The notes beneath the pieces were generated by a model, which saw only the letters and a program-made list of their open reading frames with translations, made no database searches and was not told where the DNA came from. DNA of 44,017 nucleotides, from NCBI GenBank assembly GCA_030696525.1, contig JAUYSB010000216.1, positions 1-44,017 on the forward strand, written 5' to 3'. The translations under genes were made by a program, and so were the position numbers. This stretch comes from Hydrogenophaga sp. (GTDB taxonomy: Bacteria; Pseudomonadota; Gammaproteobacteria; Burkholderiales; Burkholderiaceae_C). Positions 10,812 through 18,823 of the stretch are shown here, piece after piece (position 1 is the first letter of the stretch; every line of letters begins with the position of its first letter).

Positions 10812-11450
10812 ATGAAAACACCCGCTCCCCTGCCCACCTTCCAGTCCCGCGTTGTACCGGTGGTGGTCGTCACCGACCCCACCCAGGCCGTGCCCATGGC
10901 CGAGGCCTTGCTGGCCGGTGGCGTGGACGTCATCGAAATCACGCTGCGCAGCGCCGCCGGCCTGGCCGCCATCGAAGCCGTGGCGCGTGCCGTGCCCGCC
11001 ATGCAGGTGGGTGCCGGCACCGTCACCCGTGCCAGCGAGGTGGCGCAGGTGATGGCGGCGGGCGCGCGTTTTGCGCTCTCGCCCGGGAGCACACCGGTAC
11101 TCATCCAGGCCGTGCTGGAAGCCGGCCTGCCCTTCATCCCCGGTGTGGGCTCGCCCAGCGAGGCCATGGCCATGCGCGACGCCGGCTTCACGCTGATGAA
11201 GTGTTTCCCCGCCGCCCAGCTCGGTGGCGTGGAGGTGCTCAAGGCCTGGGGCGGCCCGCTGCCCGACCTGCGCTTCTGCCCCACCGGTGGCGTGTCGCTG
11301 GCCAACATGGCGCAGTTCCTGGCGCTGCCCAACGTGGCCATGGTCGGCGGCTCCTGGCTCACGCCGGCAGCGGCCGTCCAGGCCGGCGACTGGGCGCAGA
11401 TCACGCGCCTGGCGCGTGAGGCGACCCAGGCCGTGCAGGCCATTGCCTGA
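10812..11450 (+). CDS. eda: KDPG aldolase
   Basis: This 212-residue class I aldolase splits 2-keto-3-deoxy-6-phosphogluconate to pyruvate and glyceraldehyde-3-phosphate. The TIM-barrel motifs are visible: VIEITLRS with the catalytic Glu42 and Arg46, VGAGTV, ALSPGSTP, the Schiff-base Lys130 in FTLMKCFPAA, and FCPTGGV. It follows edd after 68 bp with no terminator between them, so it is probably in the same transcript. It completes the Entner-Doudoroff route encoded here. Confidence 0.96.
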   Translation: MKTPAPLPTFQSRVVPVVVVTDPTQAVPMAEALLAGGVDVIEITLRSAAGLAAIEAVARAVPAMQVGAGTVTRASEVAQVMAAGARFALSPGSTPVLIQAVLEAGLPFIPGVGSPSEAMAMRDAGFTLMKCFPAAQLGGVEVLKAWGGPLPDLRFCPTGGVSLANMAQFLALPNVAMVGGSWLTPAAAVQAGDWAQITRLAREATQAVQAIA

Positions 11451-11483
11451 GCCCCACACCCTCCGCTTCTGTTCACCCTCCCC

Positions 11484-13070
11484 ATGACACAAGCCTTCAT
11501 TCCCCCGCAGCAGCGTGCCGCCTGGCAGCGCCTGCAACAGCTGGCCGCCCAGCCCCTGCCCCACCTGCGCGAACTGCTGGCCCCCGGCACCGACACGCGC
11601 CACGCCAGCCTGCAGTTCGAGGCCGCGGGCCTGCGGCTGGACGCCGGGCGCCAACAGGTGACGCCCGAGGTGCTGGCCGCCCTGCTGGACCTGGCGCGCG
11701 AGTCGGGCGTGCAGGAGCAGGCGCAGGCGCAGGCGCGCGGCGAGCCCATCAACCGCACCGAAGACCGCGCCGCGCTGCACGTGGCCTTGCGCGGCTCGCA
11801 CATGGCACAACCGCCCTGGGGCGAGCGCATCTCCGACCAGGTGCAGACCGAAATGGCGCGTTTCCTGGGCGCGGCCGAACGCATACGCAACGGCCAGTGG
11901 CGGGGCTTTCGGGGCCGGCGCATCACCAACGTGGTCAACGTCGGCATCGGCGGCTCCGACCTCGGTCCCCGCATGGCCGTGCAGGCACTGGACGCCTACT
12001 GCGACCCCGACGTGCGGGTGCATTTCATCTCCAACCCCGACGCCTGGTCGCTGCACAGCATCCTGCGCTGGCTCAACCCCGACCAGACCATCTTCGTGGT
12101 GCAGAGCAAGACCTTCACCACCCAGGAGACCATGACCCTGGCGGCCTCGGTCAAACGCTGGCTGGCCGACCACGGCCTGGCCTCCGAAGCCCAGCAGTCG
12201 CCGCACCTGATCGCGGTCACGGCCTCGCCGCAGATCTCGGCGGCCCAGGGCTACGCGGCCGAGAACACCTTTGGCTTCTGGGACTGGGTGGGCGGGCGTT
12301 ATTCGGTCTGGTCGGCCATCGGCCTGCCGCTGGCCATCGCCATCGGCCCCGACCGCTTCCGCGAATTCCTGGCCGGCGGCCACGCCATGGACAAACACTT
12401 CTGGCGCGCCGCACCGGCGCGCAACATGCCACTGATGATGGCCTTGCTGGGCGTGTGGAACCGCAACTTCCTGGGCTGCCCCACCCACCTGATCGCGGCC
12501 TACGCGAGCCGCATGTTCCACTTCGCGCGCTTCCTGCAGCAGCTCGACATGGAGTCCAACGGCAAGAGCACCCACGTGGACGGCTCGCCGGTGGAGATCG
12601 ACACCGGCCCCATCGTCTGGGGCGGCCTGGGCATCGAAGGCCAGCACGCCTACTTCCAGCTGCTGCACCAGGGCCAGCACCGCGTGCCGGTGGATTTCAT
12701 CGGCGTCGAGTCCGAGGACACGCCCCTGCCCCTGGCGGCCGAACACCACCGCGTGGCCCTGCTCAACCTCAATGCCCAGGCCTGTGCGCTGGCCCTGGGC
12801 CGCGACGCTGTTGCCACCGAGACCGAACTGCGGGCCAGCGGCCTGAAGGACGCCGAGGTGGCGCACATGCTCAACCACCGCAGCTTCCGGGGCAACGTGC
12901 CCAACTCCACCCTGTGGCTGGAGTCGCTCACGCCACACTCCCTGGGTGCCATGGTGGCGCTGTACGAACACAAAGTGTTTTGCCAGGCCGCGCTGTGGGG
13001 CATACACGCCTACGACCAGTGGGGCGTGGAGCTGGGCAAGACCATGGCCAAGCAGATGGAAAGCCGCTGA
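11484..13070 (+). CDS. pgi: Glucose-6-phosphate isomerase
   Basis: This is a 528-residue phosphoglucose isomerase. Motifs include VGIGGSDLGPRM, SKTFTTQETMT, GGRYSVWSAIGLPLAI, the MESNGKSTHVDG segment and the C-terminal signature YEHKVFCQAALWGIHAYDQWGVELGK. It lies 33 bp after eda as the last gene of the operon. With an Entner-Doudoroff set, Pgi lets fructose-6-phosphate be routed back to glucose-6-phosphate, permitting a cyclic mode. Its stop is only 11 bp from the stop of the convergent oxidoreductase gene, and no terminator hairpin was seen there. Confidence 0.96.
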   Translation: MTQAFIPPQQRAAWQRLQQLAAQPLPHLRELLAPGTDTRHASLQFEAAGLRLDAGRQQVTPEVLAALLDLARESGVQEQAQAQARGEPINRTEDRAALHVALRGSHMAQPPWGERISDQVQTEMARFLGAAERIRNGQWRGFRGRRITNVVNVGIGGSDLGPRMAVQALDAYCDPDVRVHFISNPDAWSLHSILRWLNPDQTIFVVQSKTFTTQETMTLAASVKRWLADHGLASEAQQSPHLIAVTASPQISAAQGYAAENTFGFWDWVGGRYSVWSAIGLPLAIAIGPDRFREFLAGGHAMDKHFWRAAPARNMPLMMALLGVWNRNFLGCPTHLIAAYASRMFHFARFLQQLDMESNGKSTHVDGSPVEIDTGPIVWGGLGIEGQHAYFQLLHQGQHRVPVDFIGVESEDTPLPLAAEHHRVALLNLNAQACALALGRDAVATETELRASGLKDAEVAHMLNHRSFRGNVPNSTLWLESLTPHSLGAMVALYEHKVFCQAALWGIHAYDQWGVELGKTMAKQMESR

Positions 13071-13081
13071 GCCTTCCCCGC

Positions 13082-14320
13082 TCAGTTGAAGCGCCCTGGC
13101 CGGTAGGGCGCTGTGTCGATCCATGGCCTCTCACCGTCCATCAACTCGGCCAGCAGCCGACCACACACCGGCCCCAGGGTGAAGCCCTGGTGGGCATGAC
13201 CGAAGTTGAACCACAGGCCTCTGTGACCGGGCGCGGCACCCATCACCGGCAGCATGTCGGCGGTGCAGGGACGCGCGCCCAGCCAGGGCGCGTTCTCCAC
13301 GGGCTCGGGCAGGTCCACCAGCTCGCTGGCGAGCGCGTGCGCGCGGTCCAGTTGCACCGGCGTGGCCGGCGCGTCCAGGCGCGCGAACTCGGCGCCGGTG
13401 GTCAGGCGCACGCCGCGCTTCATGGGCGCAATGACGAGGCCCCGGTCCACGTCGTACAGCGCCAGGCGGGGCGCCTTGCCGCCCGTGTAGTGGCGGTGGT
13501 AGCCGCGCTTGACGAACAGCGGGTAGCGGTAGCCCAGGCTGCGCAACAGGGTGTCGGACCAAGGGCCCAGGGCGACCACCGCCTGTTCGGCTTCCACCGG
13601 ACCGGCTTCGGTGCCCACGCGCCAGCCGCTGGCCGTGGCCTGCAAGGTGGCCGCGTCGCCACGCACCATCCGGCCACCCAGCTGCTGGAACAGCGCAGCG
13701 TAACGCTCGACCAGTTCGCCCGGGTCGCTCACGGCCCAGGTGTCCAGCCAGTGGATGGCGCCGGCCAGGCGCCGGCGCAGTGCCGGCTCGGCCTGGGCCA
13801 GGGCATCGCCGTCCTCCACCACATGGCGCAGGCCGTGCGAGGCCAGCAGGGCCTGGGCACGCGCGGCGCCCTCATCGAACGAAGCCACATCGCGGAACAC
13901 GAAGCGGTAGCCCTCGCGGCGCACCAGGTCGTCGGCACCGGCACGTGTGATCAGCGCCTGGTGTTCGTCGGTGCAATGTTCGATCAGGCGGCCATAGGCC
14001 TGGGCAATGCGCGCATGGCGCTGGGGCGAGGAGTGTGCCCAGTAGCGCACCAGCGGCGCGGCCACGGCCGGCAGCGCGTTCAGGTGGTAGTTGACGTCGG
14101 CGCCGCGCTTGAGCGCCACGCGCAACAGCGTGGCCCAGTCGCGCGGAAAAGGGTAGGGCTCCACCGCCTCGCGCTGGATCAGGCCGGCGTTGCCATAAGA
14201 GGTTTCCTGGCCTGGGCCGCGCCGGTCCACCAGGGTGACGGCGTGGCCGCGCAAAGCCAGGTGCAGCGCGGTGCAGGTGCCGATCATGCCGGCACCGAGG
14301 ACGATCACCTCGCGTGTCAT
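13082..14320 (-). CDS. dadA: D-amino-acid dehydrogenase-like FAD oxidoreductase
   Basis: This is a 412-residue flavoprotein of the DAO/DadA family. The N-terminus holds a dinucleotide-binding fold, VIVLGAGMIGTCTALHLALRGHAVTLVDRR, followed by the DadA-like TSYGNAGLI. The C-terminus has the FAD-contact segment GARPCTADMLPVMGAAPGHRGLWFNFGHAHQGFTLGP. Family members oxidise D-amino acids, or related substrates such as D-hydroxyproline, and pass electrons to the respiratory chain. The exact substrate is not decided by sequence, so the symbol is by similarity. It is convergent with pgi and not linked to other amino acid genes here. Confidence 0.75.
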   Translation of the reverse strand: MTREVIVLGAGMIGTCTALHLALRGHAVTLVDRRGPGQETSYGNAGLIQREAVEPYPFPRDWATLLRVALKRGADVNYHLNALPAVAAPLVRYWAHSSPQRHARIAQAYGRLIEHCTDEHQALITRAGADDLVRREGYRFVFRDVASFDEGAARAQALLASHGLRHVVEDGDALAQAEPALRRRLAGAIHWLDTWAVSDPGELVERYAALFQQLGGRMVRGDAATLQATASGWRVGTEAGPVEAEQAVVALGPWSDTLLRSLGYRYPLFVKRGYHRHYTGGKAPRLALYDVDRGLVIAPMKRGVRLTTGAEFARLDAPATPVQLDRAHALASELVDLPEPVENAPWLGARPCTADMLPVMGAAPGHRGLWFNFGHAHQGFTLGPVCGRLLAELMDGERPWIDTAPYRPGRFN

Positions 14321-14816
14321 GGCCGCGCGCGCGCCACCACGCCCACACGGCGGCTTGTGAAGAAAGGCAGAAGGTCAGCTGGGGTCATGGCGTGAGGCAG
14401 ATGAAGTGACGCCGCATTATTTCTGAGCACGCCCTGCCGTACCACGCCTTGGGTGAAAAGAAACGTGGCACCCATGGCCATCCATGCGTTCAAGTCTGGC
14501 GCGCCAGCGCATTCCAATGGCGCACGCCTTCGCCCACACGCCCAAGGACGAACGGGCGGTGTCGGTGGTCTGACACCGACGCGGGCCTGGGCCTCAGTAG
14601 GCGAAATTCAGCACCACCGGCCCGCCGGACAGGTCGGCCGTGCCGGTCTGGGTGGGCAGCCCGGGCACCACAGTCACCGTCAATGCCGATCGCGAACCGC
14701 GCGAATAAGCCGCGGGGACCACGCCGCCTGTGTATGGCAACGCACAGACGCAGCCGGTCGCTGTCCCTAGAGTGGCCCCAGGCAACCGCCCGCAACCTCC
14801 TGATCGGACACATTCC
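14321..14816. other. 496-bp intergenic region with a possible C-terminal gene remnant
   Basis: No intact gene is seen between the dadA-like gene and the BON lipoprotein gene. On the minus strand, a frame ending at a TGA at 14594-14596 reads SALTVTVVPGLPTQTG and ends VVLNFAY. It looks like the end of a secreted beta-rich protein, but it has no start or upstream coding. It may be a decayed gene, or chance in GC-rich DNA. The right end (14731-14773) holds the promoter and operator of the BON gene, listed separately. The part from 14321 to about 14590 shows nothing recognisable. Confidence 0.4.
14731..14746 (+). promoter_or_regulatory. Crp-type operator before BON lipoprotein gene
   Basis: TGTATGGCAACGCACA matches nine of the ten fixed positions of the recurring palindrome TGTNCGNNNNCGNACA. 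A -10-like hexamer TAGAGT (14768-14773) begins 21 bp after the site, and the BON start codon begins 70 bp after it. The spacing fits activation by a Crp/Fnr-family protein bound near -41.5. Confidence 0.55.
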
Positions 14817-15137
14817 ATGACCACACGCACCCGCCACACCCTTGCAGCCGCCTTCGCTGCCATCATGCTCATCACCGCCTCCGGCTGTGCCGTCACCCGT
14901 GGCCAGGAGTCTGTCGGGGCCTACATCGACGACAGCGCCATCACCGCCGCCGTCAAAAGCCAGCTGTTCGACAACAAGATCGTCGACGGCTCCGCCGTCA
15001 GCGTCGAGACCCTCAACGGCACGGTGATGTTGTCGGGTTTTGCCAAAAACACGGCCGAGCGCAGCACTGCCGAAAGCGTGACCTGGAAGGTCAAGGGCGT
15101 GCGTGCTGTCAAGAACGAACTGGCTGTGCGCCCGTAA
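14817..15137 (+). CDS. BON-domain lipoprotein (OsmY-like)
   Basis: This is a 106-residue exported protein. A signal peptide runs to a probable lipobox with Cys24 (ITASGC). The rest is a single BON domain (about 35-105): DDSAITAAVKSQLF, VSVETLNGTVMLSGFAKN and VKGVRAVKNELAV. BON domains associate with membranes and are common in osmotic or envelope stress proteins such as OsmY. An open frame extends upstream to 14730, but that part covers the operator and promoter, so the ATG at 14817, which starts a clean signal peptide, is preferred. A rho-independent terminator follows at once. Confidence 0.8.
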   Translation: MTTRTRHTLAAAFAAIMLITASGCAVTRGQESVGAYIDDSAITAAVKSQLFDNKIVDGSAVSVETLNGTVMLSGFAKNTAERSTAESVTWKVKGVRAVKNELAVRP

Positions 15138-15165
15138 GCGCTTTGCTGTCTTTCTGACCCCTGTT

Positions 15166-15196
15166 CGCCGCGCCCTCACGGGCACGGCGTTTTTTT
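15166..15196 (+). terminator. Rho-independent terminator after BON lipoprotein gene
   Basis: A GC-rich hairpin (CGCCG...CGGCG with inner GCCC/GGGC around TCAC) is followed by seven T residues (15190-15196). It ends the rightward BON transcript and lies between convergent genes. Confidence 0.85.
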
Positions 15197-15209
15197 GGGG
15201 TCAAGCCAT

Positions 15210-16049
15210 TCACTGGCGGGGTTCGCCCCGGCGGTTCACCGTCACGGTCGCACCGGGCGGCGTGGTGGTCTGCATCTGGTGTGGCTGACCACGGAAGCTG
15301 TAGCTCACTTCGTAGTGATCGATGGGGCCCGTGTCGCTGACGTTGGCGCAACGCTGCACCTCGCGGCTGCTCTGCTCATCGCCGCCGTTGCCGCCCACAC
15401 GCGAGCCCAACGCCGCGCCGACCACCACACCACCCACGGTGGCGATGTCGCGGCCACTGCCGCCCCCCACCTGGTGCCCCAGGATGCCGCCAATCACCGC
15501 ACCGGCCAGCGCCGCCGGCACATTGCTGCGTTCGCGCTGCGGCGCAATGGCTTCGCGCTCCATCCAGCAGCGCTGCTCGGGCGGCCCCATGACCGCACGC
15601 ACCGCACTCACCGGCGCCTGGTACAGGCGCTCGTTGCGGCGCCGGTGGGCGTCGTAATAGGCCATCGCCTCGGGCGCGTAGCGCTGTGCGTCCACCTGGA
15701 TGTGGGCGGCCAGGGGCCGCACCGATGCCACGCGCTCGTTCAATCCCATGGACACCAGCGACGGGTAACGCCCGCGCCGCAGCACCTTGCAGCCGTCGCG
15801 AAAACGGACGTCCTCGCAGACCTCCCAGCGTTCGCCCTGCACCACCGCCGAGGCGGCGCCGTCACGCAGGCCGGAGCGCTCCAGGTCGGGCATGCGCCGC
15901 TGTGCCGCCAGGTTGCGGCCCTCGAAACGCTCGTCCTCGAACAGCGTGATCTGGGCACTGGCCGGCGCGGCCAGGGCCACCAGACTGGCGATCAGCGCCA
16001 CGCGCGTCCAGACCGGCGTGCCGCAGCCTTTGAGATTGGTCGTGTTCAT
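15210..16049 (-). CDS. Secreted beta/gamma-crystallin plus glycine-zipper protein
   Basis: This is a 279-residue exported protein with a signal peptide ending at ...APASAQ (about residue 33). A beta/gamma-crystallin-like region follows (about 34-115): ITLFEDERFEGRNL, VVQGERWEVCEDVRFRDGC and YPSLVSMGLNERVASVRP. After a charged linker, a glycine-zipper 2TM segment (about 172-220) reads AGAVIGGILGHQVGGG and GGVVVGAALGSRVGG. A C-terminal part with YEVSYSFRGQPHQMQ follows and resembles the tail of other zipper proteins. The start ATG overlaps the stop of the upstream BON gene (ATGA), so the two are translated together and share its promoter. It is probably an envelope protein; its function is unknown. 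Confidence 0.8.
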   Translation of the reverse strand: MNTTNLKGCGTPVWTRVALIASLVALAAPASAQITLFEDERFEGRNLAAQRRMPDLERSGLRDGAASAVVQGERWEVCEDVRFRDGCKVLRRGRYPSLVSMGLNERVASVRPLAAHIQVDAQRYAPEAMAYYDAHRRRNERLYQAPVSAVRAVMGPPEQRCWMEREAIAPQRERSNVPAALAGAVIGGILGHQVGGGSGRDIATVGGVVVGAALGSRVGGNGGDEQSSREVQRCANVSDTGPIDHYEVSYSFRGQPHQMQTTTPPGATVTVNRRGEPRQ

Positions 16050-16390
16050 TGCTTCACCACCAGGTCGTTGCGCACGTTGTGCACGCCTTCGATGGTCTTG
16101 GCCAGGATGACCGCCCGGTCGATCTGCGAACGGTTGTCCACAAAACCACTGAGGATCACCTCGCCCTTGCGGGTCTCGACGGCGATGTCGGTGCCCTTGA
16201 TGCCGTCGTCCTTGGTGAAAGCGGTCTTCACGCGGGCGGTCACCACGCTGTCATCGATGTCGGTGCCGACGGTGGTGGTGGCCGGTGGCGGCAGGGTGGA
16301 CGCCTCCGGCTCTGTCTTGCCGCAGGCCGTGGTCAACACGGCAAGGGCCAATGCGCTCAGCGCGAGCGGCAGGTATCTGGACTGGAACAC
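16046..16390 (-). CDS. BON-domain lipoprotein, second copy
   Basis: This is a protein of about 114 residues with an N-terminal signal (FQSRYLPLALSALALAVLTTACG, Cys after TTA), a short low-complexity linker (EPEASTLPPPATTTV) and one BON domain (IDDSVVTARVKTAF, DIAVETRKGEVILSGFVDN, IEGVHNVRNDLVV). The GTG at 16390 is chosen because it begins the signal peptide. A longer frame starting at 16477 runs through the operator at 16461-16476, which makes that start unlikely. It is the first gene of a two-gene unit with the crystallin/zipper gene. It is similar in plan to the BON gene at 14817. Confidence 0.75.
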   Translation of the reverse strand: MFQSRYLPLALSALALAVLTTACGKTEPEASTLPPPATTTVGTDIDDSVVTARVKTAFTKDDGIKGTDIAVETRKGEVILSGFVDNRSQIDRAVILAKTIEGVHNVRNDLVVKQ

Positions 16391-16460
16391 GAGGAGACAC
16401 CGTTGAAAGCCCTCAGATGAGGGCCGTGGGCCCAGTGTGTCCAGTGCGCGTGGCCTTGTC

Positions 16461-16476
16461 GGTGCGCTGTCGCACA
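16461..16476 (-). promoter_or_regulatory. Crp-type operator before BON/crystallin unit
   Basis: GGTGCGCTGTCGCACA (plus strand) matches nine of ten fixed positions of the island palindrome. On the minus strand a CACACT -10-like hexamer (16434-16439) starts 21 bp after it, and the chosen GTG start begins exactly 70 bp after the site, as for the BON gene at 14817. Confidence 0.6.
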
Positions 16477-16603
16477 CTTTTCAGCGTGCGGGCATCAACG
16501 CGGCATCACCGGCGTGGTCGCCTCACGCAACACGCCGCCGCCATCGACACTGCCGCTGGGCGTGCCGGTCGCCGGGAGAGAGCTGGGTGACGGCTTGCGT
16601 CGG

Positions 16604-16819
16604 CTACTTGTTGGTCTCGTGGCCGATGATGCCGCCGATGGCCGCGCCGCCCAGGGTGCCTGCGGTGCTGCCGCCGGTGAGGATGGCCCCGCCCAGCGCA
16701 CCCACGCCGGCGCCCACCGCGGTGCCGCGTTCCTGCTGGTTCATGCCGGCGCAGGCGCCGAGGCTGAAGATGGCGGCAAGAGCCAGAAGGGCTGTGCCGC
16801 CGCGCAATGTGTGTGTCAT
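16604..16819 (-). CDS. Small glycine-zipper lipoprotein
   Basis: This is a 71-residue lipoprotein. A signal peptide ends at the lipobox SLGAC, and the rest is an almost pure glycine-zipper: GTAVGAGVGALGGAIL, then GTLGGAAIGGIIGHETNK. Such OmpA/SlyB-like glycine-zipper motifs pack as membrane hairpins, and the proteins are often induced by envelope stress. The ATG at 16819 is preferred over upstream frame because it begins the signal. An operator and a -10-like hexamer lie about 165-215 bp upstream, giving a long leader. Confidence 0.8.
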   Translation of the reverse strand: MTHTLRGGTALLALAAIFSLGACAGMNQQERGTAVGAGVGALGGAILTGGSTAGTLGGAAIGGIIGHETNK

Positions 16820-17017
16820 GTCAAGCCTCTGTGCTTTCGGGTTCGATGGGCACGCGCTGTCGGCGGTGGTCACCGCCAGCTGCGCCCGTCTCCGCTCGGG
16901 CCTGGCGCCGGGCTCAAACCCGGCGCCATGGGCAAACCGTCCCGTCCGCCCAGGGGCGGGGGTGCTCTGTTCGCCATGAGCGGCCCGCGCACTTTGCGCG
17001 CGCAGCGCCAAGGTGTC

Positions 17018-17033
17018 TGTGCGCTGACGAACA
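17018..17033 (-). promoter_or_regulatory. Crp-type operator before glycine-zipper lipoprotein
   Basis: TGTGCGCTGACGAACA matches all ten fixed positions of TGTNCGNNNNCGNACA and is identical to the site at 19943. On the minus strand CAAAGT (16991-16996) starts 21 bp after the site. The gene starts 198 bp away, so the transcript would carry a leader of about 165 bases. The site sits just beyond the stop of the upstream regulator gene, giving the lipoprotein its own promoter. Confidence 0.65.
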
Positions 17034-17098
17034 CTGGGCTGGTGGTGCGCAGCGCAGCCCAGCACCGCGCAAGGTGGCAGCCGCTGTAGGGTGTGACC

Positions 17099-17791
17099 TC
17101 AAGACACCAACGTGTCATAGACACGCTGGTTGCGGTCGTAGCAGCTGCAGGACCGCGCTTGCAGGCCCAAGCGATCCAGCACGGTCAGTTCGCCGCGCCG
17201 GTAGGCAATCAATCCCTGGCGTTGCAATTCGCTGGCCGCCAGCGTCACGCCCACGCGACGCACGCCCAGCATGAAGGCCATAAACTGATGGGTCACATGG
17301 AAGGTGTCGCTCTGGGCGCGGTCCTGGCTCATGAGCAACCAACGCGCCAGACGTGGGCCGATTTCATGAAACCGCTCACAGGCGGCCGCCAAGGTCAGCT
17401 GTTCGACCCGAAATGCCAAGTAGCGCGCCACCAGGTGGCGCAAGCCAGGGCTGTCGGTCAGTGTCTTTTGGAACTCTGACGTCTTGATGCGCCACGACGA
17501 GCCCGCACCCTGCACCACGGCACGCCAGGGCGGCAGGTTTTGATCCAGCAGAAGTTCGGCCCCCAGCATGCCTTCACGCCCGACCATGCCTACCTCCAGG
17601 CCAGGGCGTTCATCGACCTCGACCACCAGCGACACAAAACCGGAGATCGGAAAGTAGGCGTACCGCGTGTGCGTGTTGGGCACGCCCAGCACGTCAGACA
17701 GTGACATGTCAAAGGGCTCACAACGCTCGACCAGCCGCTTGCGCTCACGGCGACCCAACAATCCGATCAAACGGTTCTCCGTGGTGGGCAT
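17099..17791 (-). CDS. Crp/Fnr-like transcriptional regulator 1
   Basis: This is a 230-residue regulator with an N-terminal cNMP-binding-like beta-roll (about 20-140: YAYFPISGFVSLVVEV, LEVGMVGREGMLGAELL) and a C-terminal Crp-type helix-turn-helix (about 150-215). The recognition region is FMLGVRRVGVTLAASELQRQGLI. The tail has the CxCY motif (RSCSCY) shared by all four such proteins in this window. The ATG at 17791, with GGAGG seven bases before it, is clearly better than the earlier in-frame ATG at 17809. Its effector is unknown; the residues that bind cAMP in Crp are not evident. A palindrome upstream suggests that it is part of its own regulon. Confidence 0.85.
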   Translation of the reverse strand: MPTTENRLIGLLGRRERKRLVERCEPFDMSLSDVLGVPNTHTRYAYFPISGFVSLVVEVDERPGLEVGMVGREGMLGAELLLDQNLPPWRAVVQGAGSSWRIKTSEFQKTLTDSPGLRHLVARYLAFRVEQLTLAAACERFHEIGPRLARWLLMSQDRAQSDTFHVTHQFMAFMLGVRRVGVTLAASELQRQGLIAYRRGELTVLDRLGLQARSCSCYDRNQRVYDTLVS

Positions 17792-17868
17792 GAGTGGGCC
17801 TCCGGCCATGGGCCAAGTGCTGGCTGGCCAGCGATCTCGCCAGTGTCAACCGGATGGCTCTCGTTCAC

Positions 17869-17884
17869 TGTCTGGCAGCACACA
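17869..17884 (-). promoter_or_regulatory. Diverged Crp-type operator before regulator 1
   Basis: TGTCTGGCAGCACACA keeps the outer TGT/ACA and the 16-bp length but has TG/CA in place of the inner CG/CG. GACACT (17842-17847 on the minus strand) begins 21 bp after it, the same spacing as at the stronger sites. It lies 77 bp before the regulator 1 start. It is the weakest of the set. Confidence 0.4.
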
Positions 17885-17902
17885 CAGCCGCCGGGCAGTG
17901 CC

Positions 17903-18637
17903 TCAGATGGCCGTCTTGCCGGGCAGGAGGCGGTCGTATTCCTTCTTGACGACGCTGTAGCACTCGCAGCTGCGCTGCTCCAGGCCAGAACGGTCCAACA
18001 CCTTGATGTGCCCACGCGCATAACTGATGAGCCCCGCGCGCTGCAGTTTGAGCGCCGCTTCGGTGACGCCTTCGCGCCGCACACCCAACATGTTGGCGAT
18101 CAACTCCTGGGTCATGGTGAGTTCGCTGCCGTTGAGCCGGTCCAGGCTCAGCAGCAGCCAGCGGCACAGTTGCTGGTCCAGCGAATGGTGGCGGTTGCAG
18201 ACGGCGGTCTGCGACATCTGCGCGATCAGGGCCTGGGTATAGCGCAGCATCAGGTGCAGCACTGGTCCGGAACGGCCGAACGCCTCTTTCACGAACTGGG
18301 CCCGCATACGCAATGCGCGGCCGGCGCTTTGAACCACCGCACGGCTGGTGCTGGACTCGCCTCCCATGAAAATCGCGATGCCCACCACCCCCTCGTTGCC
18401 AACCACCGCGATCTCTGCCGAGGCGCCGTCCTCCAGCACGTAGAGCAAAGAAACAATGGCATCGATTGGGAAATGCACGTACTTCACATGGGTCCCCGAC
18501 TCGTAGAGCACATGCCCCAGGGGCAGGTTCACCGGTTCGAGGTGGGGCAGCCATCGTGTCCACTCCTCATCCGGCAGGGAGGCCAGCATGTGGTTCCCGC
18601 TGAGTTCTGGCGAACGGGTGGCAGATGGATCAGGCAT
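17903..18637 (-). CDS. Crp/Fnr-like transcriptional regulator 2
   Basis: This is a 244-residue regulator with the same plan as regulator 1. The beta-roll sensor (about 35-145) includes VKYVHFPIDAIVSLLYV, AEIAVVGNEGVVGIAIFMGG and RAVVQSAGRALRM. The Crp-type helix-turn-helix (about 165-230) includes ELTMTQELIANMLGVRREGVTEAALKLQ, and the tail is RSCECY. The recognition helix core RREGVT is close to that of regulators 1 and 4. Its start (ATG 18637) has only a weak ribosome site. The 186-bp gap to the divergent permease gene carries two tandem copies of the operator, so the two could be co-regulated. Confidence 0.85.
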   Translation of the reverse strand: MPDPSATRSPELSGNHMLASLPDEEWTRWLPHLEPVNLPLGHVLYESGTHVKYVHFPIDAIVSLLYVLEDGASAEIAVVGNEGVVGIAIFMGGESSTSRAVVQSAGRALRMRAQFVKEAFGRSGPVLHLMLRYTQALIAQMSQTAVCNRHHSLDQQLCRWLLLSLDRLNGSELTMTQELIANMLGVRREGVTEAALKLQRAGLISYARGHIKVLDRSGLEQRSCECYSVVKKEYDRLLPGKTAI

Positions 18638-18754
18638 GGGCTTCGCAATTCAAATGGTGTGGAGAGGGCGTGCCCCACGGAAAACCCATCCAACTGAGAA
18701 CAGGCCCCTTTTCTGGTGGGGCGGTGCCCCATCCCCATCATCGCACCAGTTGCG

Positions 18755-18785
18755 TGTTCGCCAGCGCACTGTTCGCCAGCGCACC
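18755..18785 (+). promoter_or_regulatory. Tandem pair of Crp-type operators
   Basis: The 15-mer TGTTCGCCAGCGCAC is repeated exactly, head to tail (18755-18769 and 18770-18784). Each copy gives nine of ten fixed positions of the palindrome (18755-18770 and 18770-18785). From the second copy, CAAACT (18807-18812) starts 21 bp downstream, and the permease ATG begins 38 bp after the site. The pair lies in a divergent promoter region and may also affect regulator 2. Confidence 0.6.
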
Positions 18786-18823
18786 GACGGCGCCCGGCAC
18801 GGACCTCAAACTGCCAACACCCC

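Noticed and set aside
11710-11740. Short CAGGCG repeat inside pgi
   Set aside because: It encodes a Gln/Ala run in a variable loop and is in frame; there is no sign of a separate function.
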